Source: Variovorax sp. TBS-050B
GTDB taxonomy: Bacteria; Pseudomonadota; Gammaproteobacteria; Burkholderiales; Burkholderiaceae_C
Direction: 5' to 3'
Assembly (NCBI RefSeq): GCF_029893635.1
Contig: NZ_JARXYR010000002.1
Span: forward strand, 2,703,001 to 2,767,000
Length of the DNA stretch: 64,000 nt
How positions within the stretch are numbered: position 1 is the first letter of the stretch; every line of letters starts with the position of its first letter. Of the stretch, positions 31,391 through 39,728 are shown in pieces. Position numbers and translations under genes: made by a program. Under the pieces are notes generated by a model. It saw nothing but the letters and a program-made list of their open reading frames with translations. It had not been told where the DNA came from and made no database searches.

Positions 31391-32314
31391 TCAAGCCCCG
31401 CTGCCGCTGCCGCTGCCGCCGCCGCCGCCGTCGTCGCGCAGCGCCTGCCGCAGCCATTCGACGAAGGTCGCGCACTCCCACCGCTCCATGGCGCCGGGCC
31501 GCCAGCACAGGAAGTAGGCATTGGGCGAGGGCACGCTGCGCGCCGAAAGCCGCACCAGCCGCCCGTTCTCCAGCCAGGCACGGCCGAGCCGCAGGTGCAT
31601 CAGCACGACGCCGAAGTCTTCCGCCGCGGCATCGAGCGCGAGGCCCAGGTCGTTGAACTGGTGGCCGGCGGCCGGCTCGGGCAGACCGATGTCGAAGGCC
31701 TTGAACCAGATGCGCCACGATTCGAGCGGCGTGCGCAGCAGTTGCACGCGCGCGATCTCGGCCTCGCTCGCGAAGCCGTCGAAGGGGCCATGGCGCGCGA
31801 GGTAGGCGGGACTGCAGGCGGGCGAGACCTCGTCGGCGAGCAGCTGGCAGAACTCGCGGTCATGGAAGGGGCCGGCACCGAAGCGCAGCTCGATGTCGGC
31901 CTCCTCGGCCGTCATGTTGCGCACCGGCATCGTCACCTGCAGCATCAGCTCGATGTTCGGATAGGCATCGCGGAACTGCGCGAGCCGGGGCAGCAGCATC
32001 TGGCGCGAGAAGGTGGGCGTGACCGCCACGCGCAGCCGCCGCAGCTGCGATGCGGGCGCGCGGCCCGGCACCTGCTGCAGCGCCGCGATGGCCTCGCGCA
32101 CCCGCGCCAGGTAGGCCATGCCGTCGGTGCTGAGGCTGAAGTCGCTGCCGGCGAAGAACTTGAGCGCGAGCTGCGATTCGAGCTGGCGGATGCGGTGGCT
32201 CACCGCACTGGGCGTGACGCTGAGTTCCTCCGCCGCGAGGTTCACGCTGCGCAGGCGCGCCACGGCCTCGAAGGCGAGGAGCCCCTGGGTCGATGGGAGG
32301 CGGGTGGAAGCCAT
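31391..32314 (-). CDS. LysR-family transcriptional regulator (GcvA-like) with Gly/Ser tail
   Basis: A 307-residue regulator. The helix-turn-helix is GLLAFEAVARLRSVNLAAEE followed by LSVTPSAVSHRIRQLE, in the GcvA style. The effector domain has LRVAVTPTFSRQMLLPRL and ADIELRFGAGPFHD. The last 13 residues are a Gly/Ser run (GGGGGSGSGSGA), encoded by a GCC/GCT-type trinucleotide tract, and look like recent repeat growth past the normal end. It probably controls the hydroxy-acid oxidase and permease genes downstream (inference). Confidence 0.9.
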   Translation of the reverse strand: MASTRLPSTQGLLAFEAVARLRSVNLAAEELSVTPSAVSHRIRQLESQLALKFFAGSDFSLSTDGMAYLARVREAIAALQQVPGRAPASQLRRLRVAVTPTFSRQMLLPRLAQFRDAYPNIELMLQVTMPVRNMTAEEADIELRFGAGPFHDREFCQLLADEVSPACSPAYLARHGPFDGFASEAEIARVQLLRTPLESWRIWFKAFDIGLPEPAAGHQFNDLGLALDAAAEDFGVVLMHLRLGRAWLENGRLVRLSARSVPSPNAYFLCWRPGAMERWECATFVEWLRQALRDDGGGGGSGSGSGA

Positions 32315-32343
32315 GGCGCAGCTGGGTCGGAGGAGCTGCGATG

Positions 32344-32916
32344 TTAGCCAAGCGCCTGCAGCAGCCGGCGCAGGTCGTCCACCGCCTCGCGCGCCAGCGC
32401 CGCGTCGCCCATCTGCGCCTTGACGATGGCGCCGTCGACGGCCAGCGCGGCCGCCTGGGCGATCGCCATGCGCTGCGGGCCGTCGGGCAGCAGGCCGGCG
32501 ATCACCTCGACCATCTCGCGCTTGTGCGCGCGCGAAAGCTCGGCGGCGCCCTGCACGCTCGCGCCCACCTCGGCCACCGCGTTGATGAATGCGCAGCCGC
32601 GGAACGCCGGGTCGGTGAACCATTCGGCCATCGCATCGGCCAGCACGGGCAGCGCCTGCCCGTCGGCGATGCGCCGCTCGGCGCCGAGGCGGCCGAGCGC
32701 ATCGACGAACCAGGCCATCCAGCGCCCGTGGCGGTGCTCGAGAAAGGCGCGCACCAGATCGTCCTTCGACGGGAAGTGCCGGTAGAAGGTGACCTTGGTC
32801 ACGCCCGACACGGCGATCACGCGGTCGATGCCCGTGGCGCGGATGCCGTCGGCGTAGAAGAGATCGTGCGCGGTCAGCAGGATGCGCTCGCGCGCGGGCA
32901 GTGCGGAGATGTCCAT
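32344..32916 (-). CDS. TetR-family transcriptional regulator
   Basis: A 190-residue repressor. The N-terminal domain has RERILLTAHDLFYADGIRAT and VSGVTKVTFYRHFPSKDDLV, the usual TetR helix-turn-helix. The C-terminal ligand domain has FRGCAFINAVAEVGAS, resembling regulators of oxidoreductase genes. ATG 32916 is preferred over 32925: TACAAT on the minus strand (32924-32929) would make a good -10 box with transcription starting at or next to the ATG, i.e. a leaderless transcript. An 18-bp palindrome at 32935-32952 sits where RNA polymerase would bind, consistent with self-repression and control of the divergent gene. Confidence 0.9.
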   Translation of the reverse strand: MDISALPARERILLTAHDLFYADGIRATGIDRVIAVSGVTKVTFYRHFPSKDDLVRAFLEHRHGRWMAWFVDALGRLGAERRIADGQALPVLADAMAEWFTDPAFRGCAFINAVAEVGASVQGAAELSRAHKREMVEVIAGLLPDGPQRMAIAQAAALAVDGAIVKAQMGDAALAREAVDDLRRLLQALG

Positions 32917-32934
32917 GACGCGCATTGTAGGCAG

Positions 32935-32952
32935 GTAGACAGGTCTGTCTAC
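32935..32952. promoter_or_regulatory. TetR-type operator palindrome
   Basis: GTAGACAG and CTGTCTAC form perfect 8-bp arms around a 2-bp centre. The site lies between the TetR gene and the divergent NTF2-like gene, overlapping the expected -35 region of the TetR promoter. The size and symmetry are typical for a TetR dimer site. Confidence 0.85.
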
Positions 32953-33002
32953 ATGTGGCACATTGCACGCTCCGCATCACCGCTCTTCACGAAAAGGCTC
33001 CC

Positions 33003-33428
33003 ATGGAATCCCGCCCGCCGCTGCCGCCCTTCACGCTCGAAACCGCCCTGAAGAAAGTCCAGGCCGCCGAAGACGCCTGGAACACGCGCGATCCGGTGCG
33101 CGTGAGCCTGGCCTACACGCCCGACACCGAATGGCGCAACCGCGCCGAGTTCCTCGCGGGCCGCGAGCAGGTGGTGGCCTTCCTCACGCGCAAGTGGGCG
33201 CGCGAGAACGACTACCGCTTGAAGAAGCAGCTCTGGGCCTTCATGGACAACCGCATCGCGGTGCGCTTCGAGTACGAATGGCACGACGACAGGGGCCAGT
33301 GGTTCCGCAGCCACGGCAACGAGAACTGGGAGTTCGCCGACAACGGGTTGATGCAGAAGCGCTACGCGAGCATCAACGACCAGCCGATCGCCGAATCGGA
33401 ACGCCGGTTCCGCTGGGAGCGGACGTAG
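33003..33428 (+). CDS. Nuclear transport factor 2-like protein (DUF1348)
   Basis: A 141-residue protein of the SnoaL/NTF2-like fold: a helix with [20 protein letters not shown], then [20 protein letters not shown] and beta strands with [21 protein letters not shown]. The pattern fits DUF1348. NTF2-like cups bind small ligands and some are hydratases or isomerases; no catalytic set can be named. It is divergent from the TetR gene with the operator between them, so it is the likely target. Cyanase follows 65 bp later. Confidence 0.87.
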   Translation: MESRPPLPPFTLETALKKVQAAEDAWNTRDPVRVSLAYTPDTEWRNRAEFLAGREQVVAFLTRKWARENDYRLKKQLWAFMDNRIAVRFEYEWHDDRGQWFRSHGNENWEFADNGLMQKRYASINDQPIAESERRFRWERT

Positions 33429-33493
33429 CCGCACGGTTGCCCCGGCACGGCTGTTGCTTCACTGCGGCGCCATTCCAACCAGGAGCAAAGCGC

Positions 33494-33937
33494 ATGAACC
33501 GCAACGAAGTGACCGAGAAGATCATCACCGCCAAGGTGTCCAAGGGCATCCAGTGGGCCGACGTGGCCGCCGAAGTCGGCCTTTCGAAGGAATGGACGAC
33601 CGCCGCCTGCCTGGGCCAGATGACGCTCGACGAAAAGCAGGCCGGCATCGTCGGCGAGATCTTCGGCCTCACGGCCGAGGAGCGGAAGTGGCTCCAGGTG
33701 GTGCCCAGCAAGGGCTCGCTGCCCACGGCGGTGCCGACCGATCCGCTGATCTACCGCTGGTACGAGGTGGTGAGCGTGTACGGCACCACCATCAAGGAAC
33801 TGATCCATGAGGAGTTCGGCGACGGCATCATGAGCGCGATCGACTTCAGCATGGACATCCAGCGCGAGGCCGACCCGAAGGGCGACCGCGTGAAGGTGGT
33901 GCTCTCGGGCAAGTTCCTGCCCTACAAGACCTATTGA
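33494..33937 (+). CDS. cynS: Cyanate hydratase (cyanase)
   Basis: A 147-residue enzyme that converts cyanate and bicarbonate to ammonia and CO2, acting as a decamer. Catalytic residues are present: R88 and E91 in YRWYEVVSVYG and S114 in GIMSAIDF, equal to R96, E99 and S122 of E. coli CynS. The N-terminal helical domain has GIQWADVAAEVGLSKEW. AGGAG lies eight bases before the ATG. No cynR or carbonic anhydrase (cynT) gene is adjacent; a CynX-like permease lies elsewhere in the window (44537-45823). The 3' end overlaps the convergent SDR gene by 7 bp. Confidence 0.96.
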   Translation: MNRNEVTEKIITAKVSKGIQWADVAAEVGLSKEWTTAACLGQMTLDEKQAGIVGEIFGLTAEERKWLQVVPSKGSLPTAVPTDPLIYRWYEVVSVYGTTIKELIHEEFGDGIMSAIDFSMDIQREADPKGDRVKVVLSGKFLPYKTY

Positions 33938-34695
33938 AGCGGCCGCGCCGGGCGGTCGGTGCGCGCGTTCGGCCGCCACGCGGGGCGCCGCGGCGCGGCG
34001 ATGCTGCCGCCCTCGATGGCGCCCGCGATCGAGCGCGCCACCGCTTCGGCCGGCACCGCGATGCGGCGGCGCGTGACCATGCGATCGAAGCCCTGGCAGG
34101 CCGCGATGCGGTCCTCGAGCGTGCTGTTCTCCGCGCTCACGTCGGGCCGCACCACGGTCACGCGCACGCGGCCGGCATGCTCCTGCCGCAGGCCTTCGGA
34201 GATCGCGTCGACCGCGTACTGCGTGCCGCAATACACCGCCGACGCCGGCGACACGCCGTCCACCGGCACCGGCGCCACGTTGACGATGTGGCCCCAGCCC
34301 TGTTCCTGCATCGTCGGCAGCACGGCCGCGATGCCGAGCAGCACGCCGCGCAGGTTGACGTCGATCATCAGCTCCCATTCGTCGATCTTGCGTGTCCACA
34401 GCGGCGACAGCGGCATCGCGCCCGCGGCGTTGACGAGCACGTCGATGCGGTCGTGCTGCTCGAGCGCGAACTCGGCGAACGATTCCACGTCGGGTCGCCA
34501 GGTCACGTCGAGCCGCTGCCAGCTCGCCGTGCCGCCTTCGGCCCTGATCAGATCGGCCAATGCCTCCAGCCGCTCGGTGCGGCGCGCTCCGAGCACCACC
34601 TTGGCGCCGCGGCGTGCGAGCAGGCGTGCGGTGGCCGCGCCGATCGCGCCGCTCGCGCCCGTGACGAGGACGACTTTTTCCTGGATTGCGCTCAT
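33931..34695 (-). CDS. SDR-family protein with altered catalytic residues
   Basis: A 254-residue Rossmann-fold protein. The cofactor motif TGASGAIG (12-19), D63 in LDV, NAAGA (89-93) and N114 (MIDVNLRG) are intact, so NAD(P) binding is likely. The catalytic Tyr155 is present but the YxxxK motif reads Y-C-G-T-Q159, and the position of the catalytic Ser (13 residues before Tyr) is Pro142. The protein may therefore be a non-catalytic or altered SDR. Start at 34695. It shares a 7-bp overlap with cynS and is the only gene of its unit. Confidence 0.85.
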   Translation of the reverse strand: MSAIQEKVVLVTGASGAIGAATARLLARRGAKVVLGARRTERLEALADLIRAEGGTASWQRLDVTWRPDVESFAEFALEQHDRIDVLVNAAGAMPLSPLWTRKIDEWELMIDVNLRGVLLGIAAVLPTMQEQGWGHIVNVAPVPVDGVSPASAVYCGTQYAVDAISEGLRQEHAGRVRVTVVRPDVSAENSTLEDRIAACQGFDRMVTRRRIAVPAEAVARSIAGAIEGGSIAAPRRPAWRPNARTDRPARPLQ

Positions 34696-34846
34696 GAGAA
34701 AACTCCTCTCCGGTCTGTGTGAACCACGGCGCGATGCTGCGCCGGCATGGAGAGAAGTCTCGCGCCGAAGGGGCGGCAGACGTTATCCGGATCGAACGGT
34801 GTTCTTGCCTGATCCTGCAAGACGCGCGCAGCGCCGCCGCGTCGGC

Positions 34847-35650
34847 TCAGCCCTTGCCGAGCGCCGGCCGGCCGAACAGGCTCGAAGCATTGCTCATCGG
34901 TCCGAGCTCGGCCGCCGCGGCCAGCAGCGCCGGCGCGAGATCGTGCATGCGCGCGCTGGTCAGCCGAGTGCGCGGCCCCGCGATGCTGATGACGCCGATC
35001 ACCTCTTTGCGGCGGAACACCGGCGCGGCCATGGCCGCCATGCCGGGCGCGAAGACCTCGTCGATCATCGCGTAGCCGCGCACCCGCGCCGCATGCAGGA
35101 AGCCGAGCAGGGCGCGGATGGTGGTGGGCGCCTTCGGCCCGTACTCGGCCGGCGTGCCGAAGCCCTGGCGCGAGACCAGTTCGAGCGCGCGCTCGTCGCT
35201 CAGCGTCATCAGCCACGCATGGCCCGACGAGGTGCACGACAGCCGCGCGTCCATGCCCATGTCCGGGTCGTAGCGCAGCCCGGCCTGGCGCAGGCCCTGC
35301 GACTTCGCAACCCAGGTCAGCCGGTCCTCGTCCACGATCGACAGGCGCACCAGCTCGCCCGAAGCCTGCGCGAGCCGCTCCAGCAGCGGCTCGGCCACGT
35401 TCACGATGCCCGCGCCGCTCAGGAAGCCCAGGCCCAGCGACACCACCTTGGTGGTCAGCAGGTAGTCGCCCTGGCTGCGCGGCTGCCGCACGTAGCCGCG
35501 GCGCTGCAGCTCGGCGAGCAAGCGGTGGCAGGCGCTCGGCGGAATGTCGAGTTCGGCCGCGAGCAGCGTCAGCGGCAGCCCCTGCGGATGACGCGCCAGA
35601 TGCTCCAGCACCGAAAGGCCCCTGTCGAGAGAAATGCTCATGTGTTGCAT
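34847..35650 (-). CDS. IclR-family transcriptional regulator
   Basis: A 267-residue regulator (ATG 35650, with 35641 also possible). The winged helix-turn-helix has RGLSVLEHLARHPQGLPLTL and ELDIPPSACHRLLAELQRRGYV. The effector domain contains LSCTSSGHAWLMTL and GYAMIDEVFAPGMAAMAAPVF, which bind small acids in relatives. It is divergent from the AroQ-like / TRAP transporter operon with 59 bp between starts, so it is very likely its regulator. The AT-rich spacer (GAAAGACGTTTCCAGTCTGGAAAG) contains the imperfect palindrome TTTCCAGTCTGGAAA at 35661-35675, a candidate operator. Confidence 0.92.
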   Translation of the reverse strand: MQHMSISLDRGLSVLEHLARHPQGLPLTLLAAELDIPPSACHRLLAELQRRGYVRQPRSQGDYLLTTKVVSLGLGFLSGAGIVNVAEPLLERLAQASGELVRLSIVDEDRLTWVAKSQGLRQAGLRYDPDMGMDARLSCTSSGHAWLMTLSDERALELVSRQGFGTPAEYGPKAPTTIRALLGFLHAARVRGYAMIDEVFAPGMAAMAAPVFRRKEVIGVISIAGPRTRLTSARMHDLAPALLAAAAELGPMSNASSLFGRPALGKG

Positions 35651-35660
35651 TATGAAAGAC

Positions 35661-35675
35661 GTTTCCAGTCTGGAA
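35661..35675. promoter_or_regulatory. Palindrome in IclR/TRAP divergent promoter
   Basis: TTTCCAG-T-CTGGAAA is a perfect 7-bp inverted repeat around one base, in the 59-bp gap between the IclR gene and the aroQ-like gene. IclR-family operators are often palindromes of this length, so it is a good candidate site for control of both genes. Confidence 0.7.
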
Positions 35676-35709
35676 AGTTCTTTCCGCGCGCGCCGAAGAA
35701 TCGCGCGTC

Positions 35710-36162
35710 ATGAGTTCCATCGTCTACATCCTCAACGGCCCCAACCTCAACCTGCTCGGCCTGCGCGAGCCGCATCTGTACGGCAGCACCACGCTCGCGC
35801 AGGTGGAGGCGCTGTGCCGGCGCACGACCGACGGCCTGGGGCTGGACTGCGATTTCCGCCAGACCAACCACGAAGGCGTGATGGTCGACTGGGTGCAGGA
35901 AGCCCGCGAGCGCGCCGCGGCCATCGTCATCAACCCGGCGGGGCTGTCGTTCCGTTCCATCCCGCTGCTCGACGCGCTCAAGACGGTGGCACAGCCGATC
36001 GCCGAAGTGCACGTGACCAACATCCACCGGCGCGACGCGCTCTATCAGAATTCGCTGGTGTCGCTCGCGGCGACGGGCGTGATCTGCGGCTTCGGGCCCT
36101 TCGGCTACGAACTCGCGATCCGTGCCGTCGCCGAGCGCCTCGCACCCGCGCAAGCGGCCTGA
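35710..36162 (+). CDS. aroQ: Type II 3-dehydroquinate dehydratase-like protein
   Basis: A 150-residue flavodoxin-like protein of normal AroQ size. NGPNLNLLG (9-17), R19, Y24 (catalytic Tyr) and N75 in INPAGL match known enzymes, as does H101 in EVHVTNIH. Two substrate-binding residues differ: the usual His81 is Phe (NPAGLSFRS instead of NPxAYTHTS) and the usual Arg112 is Tyr. It may be a true dehydroquinase with altered binding or a paralogue for another acid. It is the first gene of a TRAP-transporter operon under a divergent IclR regulator, which suggests catabolism rather than aromatic biosynthesis. Confidence 0.85.
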   Translation: MSSIVYILNGPNLNLLGLREPHLYGSTTLAQVEALCRRTTDGLGLDCDFRQTNHEGVMVDWVQEARERAAAIVINPAGLSFRSIPLLDALKTVAQPIAEVHVTNIHRRDALYQNSLVSLAATGVICGFGPFGYELAIRAVAERLAPAQAA

Positions 36163-36215
36163 ACGCGCGCCCTCGGCTCACTTTTTTTCAAAACGACAAA
36201 GACAGGAGACTCACC

Positions 36216-37205
36216 ATGACCCGTTCCATCGACCGCCGCGCCCTGCTGGCTACCGGCGCCGCACTCGCCGGCGCCGCCGCGCTGCCGGCCTGGGCCCAGA
36301 GCCCGCCCACGCTGCGCTTTGCCGCGGTGTTCTCGGACAAGGACATCCGCGCGGACATGATGCGGCAGTTCGCCAAGGATGTCGAAGCCGACTTCAAGAT
36401 CGAACTGTTCCTCAACTCCACGCTGTTCCGCCAGGGCACCGAGCTCGTTGCGCTGCAGCGCGACAACCTCGAGATGGGCAACATCGCCCCGCAGGACATC
36501 GCCAAGCAGGTGCCTGCCTGGTCGCTGCTGACCTCGGCCTACCTGTTCCGCGACGCCAACCACCTGAACCAGTTCTTCGCGAGCGACCTGGGCGCGCAGA
36601 TGAAGAAGATGGTGGAAGACCAGCTCAAGGTGAAGATCCTCGGGCCGACCTTCTTCGGCACGCGCCACGTCGGTCTCAAGACCAGGAAGCGCGTCAACGT
36701 GCCCGCCGATCTGTCCGGCGTGAAGCTGCGCATGCCGCCCGGCGAGACCTGGCAGATGCTCGGCCGCTCGATCGGCGCCAATCCCACGCCCATGGCCTAC
36801 GCCGAGACCTACACCGGCCTGCAGACCGGCGCCATCGACGGCCAGGACAATCCGCTGCCCAACGTGCAGAACATGAAGTTCAACGAGGTGCTGTCGCAGA
36901 TCGTGCTGACCTCGCACCTCGTGGCCTTCGACGTGCTCGCCGTCAACATGAAGACCTGGCAGGGCATGGGCGCGGCCAAGCAGCGCAGCTTCCAGGCCGC
37001 GGCGGACAAGGCCATCGCATGGAGCGCCGCCGAGCACCAGAAGCGCGAGGCCGAACTGGCCGACAGCTTCCGCAAGCAGGGGCTCGAGGTCTACGTGCCC
37101 AACATCGCCGCCTTCCGCGAGCATGCGCAGAAGGCCTACCTGGCGTCGGACGAGGCGAAGAGCTGGCCGGCCGGCATGCTCGACAAGATCAACGCGATGA
37201 AGTGA
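36216..37205 (+). CDS. dctP: TRAP transporter substrate-binding protein DctP
   Basis: A 329-residue periplasmic binding protein. The N-terminus DRRALLATGAALAGAAALPAWA has twin arginines and suggests Tat export. The mature protein shows KIELFLNSTLFRQGTELVALQ, VKLRMPPGETWQMLG with the conserved Arg that grips the ligand carboxylate, and AIDGQDNPLPN. ACAGGAGACTCACC precedes the ATG. It is followed by DctQ and DctM, giving a complete Na+-driven TRAP system. The ligand is an organic acid; quinate or shikimate is a guess from the AroQ-like neighbour. Confidence 0.94.
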   Translation: MTRSIDRRALLATGAALAGAAALPAWAQSPPTLRFAAVFSDKDIRADMMRQFAKDVEADFKIELFLNSTLFRQGTELVALQRDNLEMGNIAPQDIAKQVPAWSLLTSAYLFRDANHLNQFFASDLGAQMKKMVEDQLKVKILGPTFFGTRHVGLKTRKRVNVPADLSGVKLRMPPGETWQMLGRSIGANPTPMAYAETYTGLQTGAIDGQDNPLPNVQNMKFNEVLSQIVLTSHLVAFDVLAVNMKTWQGMGAAKQRSFQAAADKAIAWSAAEHQKREAELADSFRKQGLEVYVPNIAAFREHAQKAYLASDEAKSWPAGMLDKINAMK

Positions 37206-37216
37206 AGGCCGCGACC

Positions 37217-37723
37217 ATGTCCGGCCGCCCCATCCTGAAATCGCTGCACCGCTTCGCCGAGGCGGTGGCCGCCGCCCTGCTTGCGGTGATCTTCGTCGCC
37301 TTCATCGCGCAGATCGCCCTGCGCTACCTGTTCAACTGGCCGGTCGGCTGGACCTCGGAGCTTTCGGTCGCGGCCTGGCTGTGGCTGGTGCTCTGGGGCG
37401 CGGCCTTCGTGCTCCGGGACGAGGACGAGATCCGCATCGACTTCGTCGCCAACATGGCCGGCCGCCGCGTGCGGCGCGTCGCGGGCGCCATGGGCGCGCT
37501 GGGCGTGATCGTGCTGTTCGGCATGTCGCTGCCCGCCTCCTATGCCTACGTGAGCTTCATGAAGGTCGAGAAGAGCGCCTACCTCGGCATTCGCATGGAC
37601 GTGATGTATGCGATCTACATCGTGTTCGTCGTGGCCGTGATCGCCCGCAGCCTGCGCCAGCTGGTGCGCGGGCCCGCGTCCCCGGAAACCGCCGATCCCA
37701 CCGCTGTGTCGTCCGCATTGTGA
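37217..37723 (+). CDS. dctQ: TRAP transporter small permease DctQ
   Basis: A 168-residue inner-membrane protein with four hydrophobic helices. RYLFNWPVGWTSELSVAAWLW (two adjacent motifs, 36-56) and the loop FVLRDEDEIRIDFV are typical of the small TRAP subunit, which stabilises the large permease and helps dock the binding protein. It starts 11 bp after dctP, and its stop TGA overlaps the GTG start of dctM. Confidence 0.93.
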   Translation: MSGRPILKSLHRFAEAVAAALLAVIFVAFIAQIALRYLFNWPVGWTSELSVAAWLWLVLWGAAFVLRDEDEIRIDFVANMAGRRVRRVAGAMGALGVIVLFGMSLPASYAYVSFMKVEKSAYLGIRMDVMYAIYIVFVVAVIARSLRQLVRGPASPETADPTAVSSAL

Positions 37724-39210
37724 ATCTCACCAGTCCTCTCTCGCTGGCGCTGTACGTCATCGTCGCGCTCAGCCTTCTCGGCGTGCCCGTCGGCCACGCC
37801 ATGATCGGCGGCTCCGTCCTCTACCTGTACCTCAAGGGCATGGACGTGGGGGCTGCGGCGGAGCAGCTGCTGAACGGCACCTATTCGAGCTACCTGCTGC
37901 TCGCGATTCCGCTCTTCATCCTGGCCGCCACCATCATGAGTTCGGGCAGCATCCTCGACCGGCTGCTGCGCTTCTGCAATGCCATCGTCGGTCGCTTTCC
38001 GGGCGGCCTGGCACAGGTCAACGTGCTGCAGAGCATCGTGTTCGCGAGCATGTCGGGCTCCGCGCTCGCCGACGCCGCGGGCTCGGGCAAGCTGATGCAG
38101 GCCATGATGACCAAGGACGGCAAGTACACGCCCGGCTTCGCCGCCGCGCTGAGCGCCGTCTCGTCGGTGATCGGCCCGATCCTGCCGCCGTCGATTCCGC
38201 TGGTGCTCTATGCACTGGTCTCCGGCACCTCGATCGGCTATCTGTTCATCGGCGGCGTGCTGCCGGGCCTGCTGCTCGGCGCGGTGCAGATGGCGCTGAT
38301 CTACGTGCTGGCGCGGCGCCGCCGCTTTCCGCTCGAGCTCAGCGTGCCGCTGCGCGACATGCCGCGCATCACGCGCGAGGCCCTGCCCGCGCTCATGCTG
38401 CCCGTCATCCTGCTCGGCTGCCTGTACAGCGGCGTGACCACGCCCACCGAGGCCGCCGGCATTGCCGCCGCCTACGCGCTGCTGATTTCCGTCGGGCTGT
38501 ACCGCAGCCTGCGCTGGTCGGACCTGTACCAGTCGCTGCTCTCCAGCGCGCGCATGAGCATCTCGATCGGCATGCTGATCGCCGGCGCGATGGTGTTCAA
38601 CTACGTCATCACCTCGGAGAACATTCCGGCCGCGCTCAGCACCGCGATGAAGGGCCTCAGCCTGTCGCCGATGGTCTTCCTGCTGCTGGTCAACCTGATC
38701 CTGCTGGTGCTGGGCGCCTTCCTCGAGGGCTCGACCATCATCCTGATCATCCTGCCCGTGCTGCTGCCGACCGCGGTCTCGCTCGGCATCGACCCGGTGC
38801 ACTTCGGCGTGATGGCGGTGCTCAACATCATGATCGGCCTCGTCACGCCGCCCTACGGGCTGCTGCTGTTCATGATGAGCAAGATCGCCGGCGTGCCGCT
38901 GATGGTGCTGGTGCGCGAGACCTTTCCCTTCCTCGTCGTGATGCTCGGCGCGCTGGCGATCGTGACGGTGTGGCCGGAGACGGTGCTGTTGTTGCCGAGG
39001 CTGGCGCGGGTATACGGGGTAGGGGCCACGCTGTTGAAGCATCCGGACGGCCGCGCAATGTTTGCCCGCGGTCATCCGTCCGCAGACCGACTGCGAGCGT
39101 TCGCCGCGCCCTTGCCGGGCCTTGTCGCCCGTGGCGTCCTGATTTTCGACGGGCTGGCTTTCGTATTCGTCTTGGTCATGTTCGCGGTTCTGACGCTGGT
39201 TTTTTCCTGA
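37720..39210 (+). CDS. dctM: TRAP transporter large permease DctM with long C-terminal tail
   Basis: A 496-residue inner-membrane protein; family members are about 425-435 residues. GTG 37720 overlaps the dctQ stop. Signatures are SGSALADAAGSGKLMQAMM, SSVIGPILPPSIPLVLYAL, and GLVTPPYGLLLFMMSKIAG, in the two inverted halves that carry the transport sites. The usual end comes near LLPRLARVYG (about residue 430). The last 65 residues include another possible transmembrane segment (AFVFVLVMFAVLTLVFS), and composition changes there, so the original stop was probably lost and downstream DNA was read through or joined in. Confidence 0.92.
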   Translation: MNLTSPLSLALYVIVALSLLGVPVGHAMIGGSVLYLYLKGMDVGAAAEQLLNGTYSSYLLLAIPLFILAATIMSSGSILDRLLRFCNAIVGRFPGGLAQVNVLQSIVFASMSGSALADAAGSGKLMQAMMTKDGKYTPGFAAALSAVSSVIGPILPPSIPLVLYALVSGTSIGYLFIGGVLPGLLLGAVQMALIYVLARRRRFPLELSVPLRDMPRITREALPALMLPVILLGCLYSGVTTPTEAAGIAAAYALLISVGLYRSLRWSDLYQSLLSSARMSISIGMLIAGAMVFNYVITSENIPAALSTAMKGLSLSPMVFLLLVNLILLVLGAFLEGSTIILIILPVLLPTAVSLGIDPVHFGVMAVLNIMIGLVTPPYGLLLFMMSKIAGVPLMVLVRETFPFLVVMLGALAIVTVWPETVLLLPRLARVYGVGATLLKHPDGRAMFARGHPSADRLRAFAAPLPGLVARGVLIFDGLAFVFVLVMFAVLTLVFS

Positions 39211-39277
39211 GCTCGCCGACCAGGACCGGACCTACCGACCGCGGTTCAGAATTGAGTTCGCAACAACCTCAGACCTC

Positions 39278-39652
39278 ATGAACCTGGACCTCATCGCCGC
39301 CAGTCGATCGCTTGTCGAAGAGGCATGGAAGAAACCTGACGAGTGGGAGGCGAACCTGGCTTCCGCCGAAGCGATGCTCTCGAAGGCGCTTCGCGAGGTG
39401 CCGGACGATGTTCTTGCGCTCACCTGCTTGGGCGCCGTGCTGTCGGATCAGGGCAAATACGAAAAGGCCGCCGCGGTCCTGGTGCGCGCGATTGAGCTCG
39501 GGTCGACCGACCGGAACACCTACTTCAACCTTGGCGTAGCAAAGATGAACTGCGCGACCCGTGCGAAGGCAATGGCCGCTTTTCGAGACGCCGAGGGGCG
39601 CCAAGCTTCGCCGTTGTCGTGGGAGGCATACTTTGATCCCCAGGCCCACTGA
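39278..39652 (+). CDS. TPR-repeat protein
   Basis: A 124-residue soluble protein with about three tetratricopeptide-like repeats: LASAEAMLSKALREVPDDVL, TCLGAVLSDQGKYEKAAAVL and TYFNLGVAKMNCATRAKAMA, with the usual small-large residue pattern at helix contacts. It should be a protein-binding scaffold. It marks the start of a stretch with clearly lower GC than the rest of the window, and no partner is evident. Confidence 0.65.
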   Translation: MNLDLIAASRSLVEEAWKKPDEWEANLASAEAMLSKALREVPDDVLALTCLGAVLSDQGKYEKAAAVLVRAIELGSTDRNTYFNLGVAKMNCATRAKAMAAFRDAEGRQASPLSWEAYFDPQAH

Positions 39653-39728
39653 TCGGCGTGCTTGGACGCCCGGTTGTGGTTCGCCAACATCCGACATTCA
39701 TCTAGGCAGCCAGCGAGCCTGACCACAT

